Below, piece by piece: positions 14,719 through 16,914 of a stretch of DNA of 16,914 bases (position 1 is its first letter; the number at the start of each line of letters is the position of its first letter). The stretch is from positions 1 to 16,914 of the forward strand of contig JAJFMR010000051.1 in the NCBI GenBank assembly GCA_020696915.1. The letters are read 5' to 3'. Both the position numbers and the translations under genes were made by a program. The notes beneath the pieces are model-generated. The model saw only the letters and a list, made by a program, of their open reading frames with translations. It was not told the DNA's origin and did no database searches. Source of the DNA: Rhizobiaceae bacterium (GTDB lineage: Bacteria; Pseudomonadota; Alphaproteobacteria; Rhizobiales; Rhizobiaceae).

Positions 14719-16914
14719 ATGAGGTTCTCCCGGCTCAGGCTGCTCGGCTTCAAGTCGTTCGTCGAACCCGGCGAGTTCGTGATCGAGCGCGGCCTCACCG
14801 GCGTGGTCGGGCCGAACGGATGCGGCAAGTCGAACCTGGTCGAGGCGCTGCGCTGGGTGATGGGCGAAAGCTCGTACAAGAACATGCGCGCGTCCGGGAT
14901 GGACGACGTGATCTTCTCCGGCTCCAGCACGCGGCCGGCCCGCAACACGGCTGAAGTCACGCTGTTTCTGGACAACAGCGACCGCACCGCGCCTGCCGCC
15001 TTCAACGACGCCGACGAACTGCAGGTGTCGCGGCGCATCGAGCGGGAAGCGGGCTCGGTCTACCGCATCAACGGCAGGGAGGCGCGCGCCAGGGACGTCC
15101 AGCTTCTGTTTGCGGACCAGTCGACGGGCGCCCGCTCGCCGTCCATGGTCGGCCAGGGCCGCATCGGCGAGCTCATCCAGGCCAAGCCGCAGGCGCGCCG
15201 CGCGCTGCTCGAGGAGGCGGCCGGAATTTCCGGCCTCCACACGAGACGGCACGAGGCCGAGCTCAGGCTGCGCGCCGCCGAGCAGAACCTCGAGAGGCTC
15301 GACGATGTCGTCGGCGAGCTCGCAACCCAGGTCGAAAGCCTGAAGCGCCAGGCAAGGCAGGCGTCGCGCTTCAAGAACCTGTCCGCCGACATCCGCAAGT
15401 CCGAGGCGATCCTCCTTCACCTGCGCTGGACGCTTGCCAAGGCGCAGGTCGCCGAAGCGCAGTCGGCGCTCGCCGCGGCGACCTCGATGGTCGCCGAGCG
15501 CGCCGCCGCGCAGATGGAAGCCGCCAAACAGCAGGCCGTCGCGGCGCTCCGCCTGCCCGACCTGCGTGACGCCGAGGCCAGGGCCGCTGCCGCCTTCCAG
15601 CGGTTGTCGATCGCCAGGGCGCAGCTCGACGAGGAGGCCGAGCGCCTGCGCGCCCGCCACGCCGAGCTCAGCCGCCGCATGCAGCAGTTCGAGGCCGACA
15701 TCGAGCGCGAGGAGAGGATGCTGCGCGACAACGCCGACATCCTCGAGCGGCTGTCGCAAGAGGAAGCGAGGCTGCAGGCGGAGGACGCCTCGGCAGGCGA
15801 GCGGGAGCAGGCGGCGCGACAGGCTTTCGAAAGTACGATGGCGGTGGTGCCTGACGGCGAGGCCGCCCTTGCCAGGCTGACGGCCGAGCGCGCGGAGGCA
15901 GCGGCGGCCCGCAACCAGCTCGAGCGAAAGCTGCGCGAGACTGCCGAGCGCCGCAGCCGGCTGCAGGGCCAGCTCGCCTCGGTCGAACGGGAAAGCGAAG
16001 ATCTCGCCGGAAGGGCAGCCGGTCTTGCCGATCCGCTGGAAAAGAAGGCTGTCCTGGAAGCCGCCCAGGCGGCGCTCGCCGCAGCCGAAGCGGCGGCCGG
16101 GCATGCCGAGAAACAGGTAGCCGAGGCGCGCGCCGCCGAAAGTGCGGCGCGCCCGCCGCTGCAGGAAGCGAAGGCCGCCCTGGGGCGCATCGACACCGAG
16201 GCGCGGACGCTTTCGAATATCCTCACTGCCATGAGCGGCGGCCTTTTCCCGGCCGTCGTGGACGACATCACAGTCGAGCGTGGTTTCGAAACCGCGTTGG
16301 GCGCCGCGCTCGGGGAGGACCTCGATGCCGCGCTCGATGCCGCGGCCCCCGTGCACTGGGGAGAAAGCGGCGCTGCCGCCGGCGATCCCGCGCTGCCGGC
16401 GGGCGTCGAAAGCCTGGCCGCCAGAGTGACGGCGCCCGATCGGCTGGCGCGGCGCCTTCACCAGATCGGCATCGTCGAGGATGCCGACGGGCAGCGGCTG
16501 CAGCAACGTCTGCTCCCCGGCCAGCGGCTGGTCAGCCGACAGGGCGCCCTGTGGCGCTGGGACGGGCTGACGGCAAGCGCCGATGCTCCGACGGCGGCCG
16601 CCCAGCGGCTTGCCCAGAAGAACCGGCTGGCCGAGCTGAACGACGAGGCGAGCGCCGCCGCCGCGTGCGTGAGGTCGGCCGAGGCCGCGCTGTCGGCGGC
16701 CGAAGCGGTGCTCCGTCAGGAGGTCGCCGCCGAAGCCGCTGCCCGGCTGTCGTGGCGCGACGCCCATCGCTCGGTGGGCGAGGCGAGCGACGCCTTCCAG
16801 CGCGCTGAACGGGCGGCCGGCGAGCTGACGGGAAGCGGGCGGCCGTCGATGAGGCGCGCTCGCGGCTCAACCTCGACCTGGACGAGGCCGGCACGGCGTT
16901 CGCTGAGGCTGAAG
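14719..16914 (+). CDS. smc: chromosome segregation ATPase SMC (partial, with a frameshift near 16831)
   Basis: The N-terminal two-thirds of SMC, the coiled-coil ATPase of the bacterial condensin complex with ScpA and ScpB. The ATPase head opens MRFSRLRLLGFKSFVEP, with Walker A GPNGCGKSN at 31-39 and a Q-loop-like segment SMVGQGRIGELI. Then come a long Ala/Glu/Arg-rich coiled coil, the hinge (about 495-630: LSNILTAMSGGLFPAVVDDI through WRWDG) and the start of the returning coil. At codons 704-705 the frame breaks. From 16833 the +2 frame continues as KRAAVDEARSRLNLDLDEAG, which is clearly coiled coil, while the original frame becomes Arg/Ser/Thr-rich. One missing base in GGAAGCGGG would explain it. 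Walker B, signature motif and end lie outside the window. The start has no strong ribosome site but is fixed by the family N-terminus. Confidence 0.93.
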   Translation, partial: MRFSRLRLLGFKSFVEPGEFVIERGLTGVVGPNGCGKSNLVEALRWVMGESSYKNMRASGMDDVIFSGSSTRPARNTAEVTLFLDNSDRTAPAAFNDADELQVSRRIEREAGSVYRINGREARARDVQLLFADQSTGARSPSMVGQGRIGELIQAKPQARRALLEEAAGISGLHTRRHEAELRLRAAEQNLERLDDVVGELATQVESLKRQARQASRFKNLSADIRKSEAILLHLRWTLAKAQVAEAQSALAAATSMVAERAAAQMEAAKQQAVAALRLPDLRDAEARAAAAFQRLSIARAQLDEEAERLRARHAELSRRMQQFEADIEREERMLRDNADILERLSQEEARLQAEDASAGEREQAARQAFESTMAVVPDGEAALARLTAERAEAAAARNQLERKLRETAERRSRLQGQLASVERESEDLAGRAAGLADPLEKKAVLEAAQAALAAAEAAAGHAEKQVAEARAAESAARPPLQEAKAALGRIDTEARTLSNILTAMSGGLFPAVVDDITVERGFETALGAALGEDLDAALDAAAPVHWGESGAAAGDPALPAGVESLAARVTAPDRLARRLHQIGIVEDADGQRLQQRLLPGQRLVSRQGALWRWDGLTASADAPTAAAQRLAQKNRLAELNDEASAAAACVRSAEAALSAAEAVLRQEVAAEAAARLSWRDAHRSVGEASDAFQRAERAAGELTGSGRPSMRRARGSTSTWTRPARRSLRLK

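Noticed and set aside
14479..16767. 762-residue open frame on the minus strand
   Set aside because: It is antisense to smc, with a Leu/Gly/Arg-rich product and no recognisable fold; smc is unmistakable on the other strand.
1..16914. A novel defence, mobile or biosynthetic system
   Set aside because: All well-supported genes belong to known housekeeping or signalling families. There are no integrases, transposases, CRISPR repeats, toxin-antitoxin pairs or clear compositional islands, and ccrM has no cognate nuclease nearby.

Overview
The window reads as chromosomal, high-GC DNA from an alphaproteobacterium of the Hyphomicrobiales (Rhizobiales). The Phyllobacteriaceae (a Mesorhizobium/Aminobacter-like genome) are the best guess. 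This rests on the ccrM-type GANTC methyltransferase, on the gene order mutY - dciA(DUF721) - dsbA - smc and thrC - M16 peptidase - rimJ, and on intergenic palindromes of a style common in that order. The assignment is inferred from gene content only. I see no tRNA, rRNA, CRISPR, phage or insertion sequence, and this is mostly a conserved housekeeping region.

Layout. (1) Positions 1-171 may hold the tail of an unrecognised gene, followed by a palindromic intergenic repeat (about 187-363). (2) 411-1855, minus strand: a Prx5-type peroxiredoxin downstream of a secreted stand-alone DsbD N-terminal-like protein. (3) 1931-2536, plus strand: YqgE/AlgH. (4) 2527-8739, minus strand: a tightly spaced apparent operon read thrC -> M16 peptidase -> RimJ-like acetyltransferase -> membrane GGDEF/EAL protein. 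(5) 8856-9440, plus strand: a small lipoprotein, then a nested palindrome. (6) 9538-10227, minus strand: a HAD hydrolase divergent from ccrM (10404-11537, plus strand). (7) 11650-13269, minus strand: mutY followed by a second HAD gene, both damaged. (8) 13321 to the end, plus strand: dciA-like DUF721, a lipoprotein DsbA-like thioredoxin, and smc running off the window.

The most notable content is damage, not a new system. The HAD gene after mutY carries a perfect 44-bp tandem duplication that breaks its frame; removing one copy restores a 203-residue protein. mutY keeps its whole catalytic and [4Fe-4S] core but has lost the middle of its C-terminal 8-oxoguanine-recognition domain, and the surviving C-terminal tail lies in another frame. 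That tail still ends in an ATGA overlap with the HAD start. smc shows a single-base frameshift at about 16831. These may be true lesions (a possible mutator background) or errors in a draft assembly; reads would decide. The GGDEF domain of the membrane signalling protein is degenerate while its EAL motifs look intact, which suggests a c-di-GMP phosphodiesterase.

Functionally the right half groups chromosome maintenance genes (adenine methylation, A:8-oxoG repair, helicase loading, chromosome condensation). The left half groups thiol/peroxide chemistry and a threonine biosynthesis-led operon.
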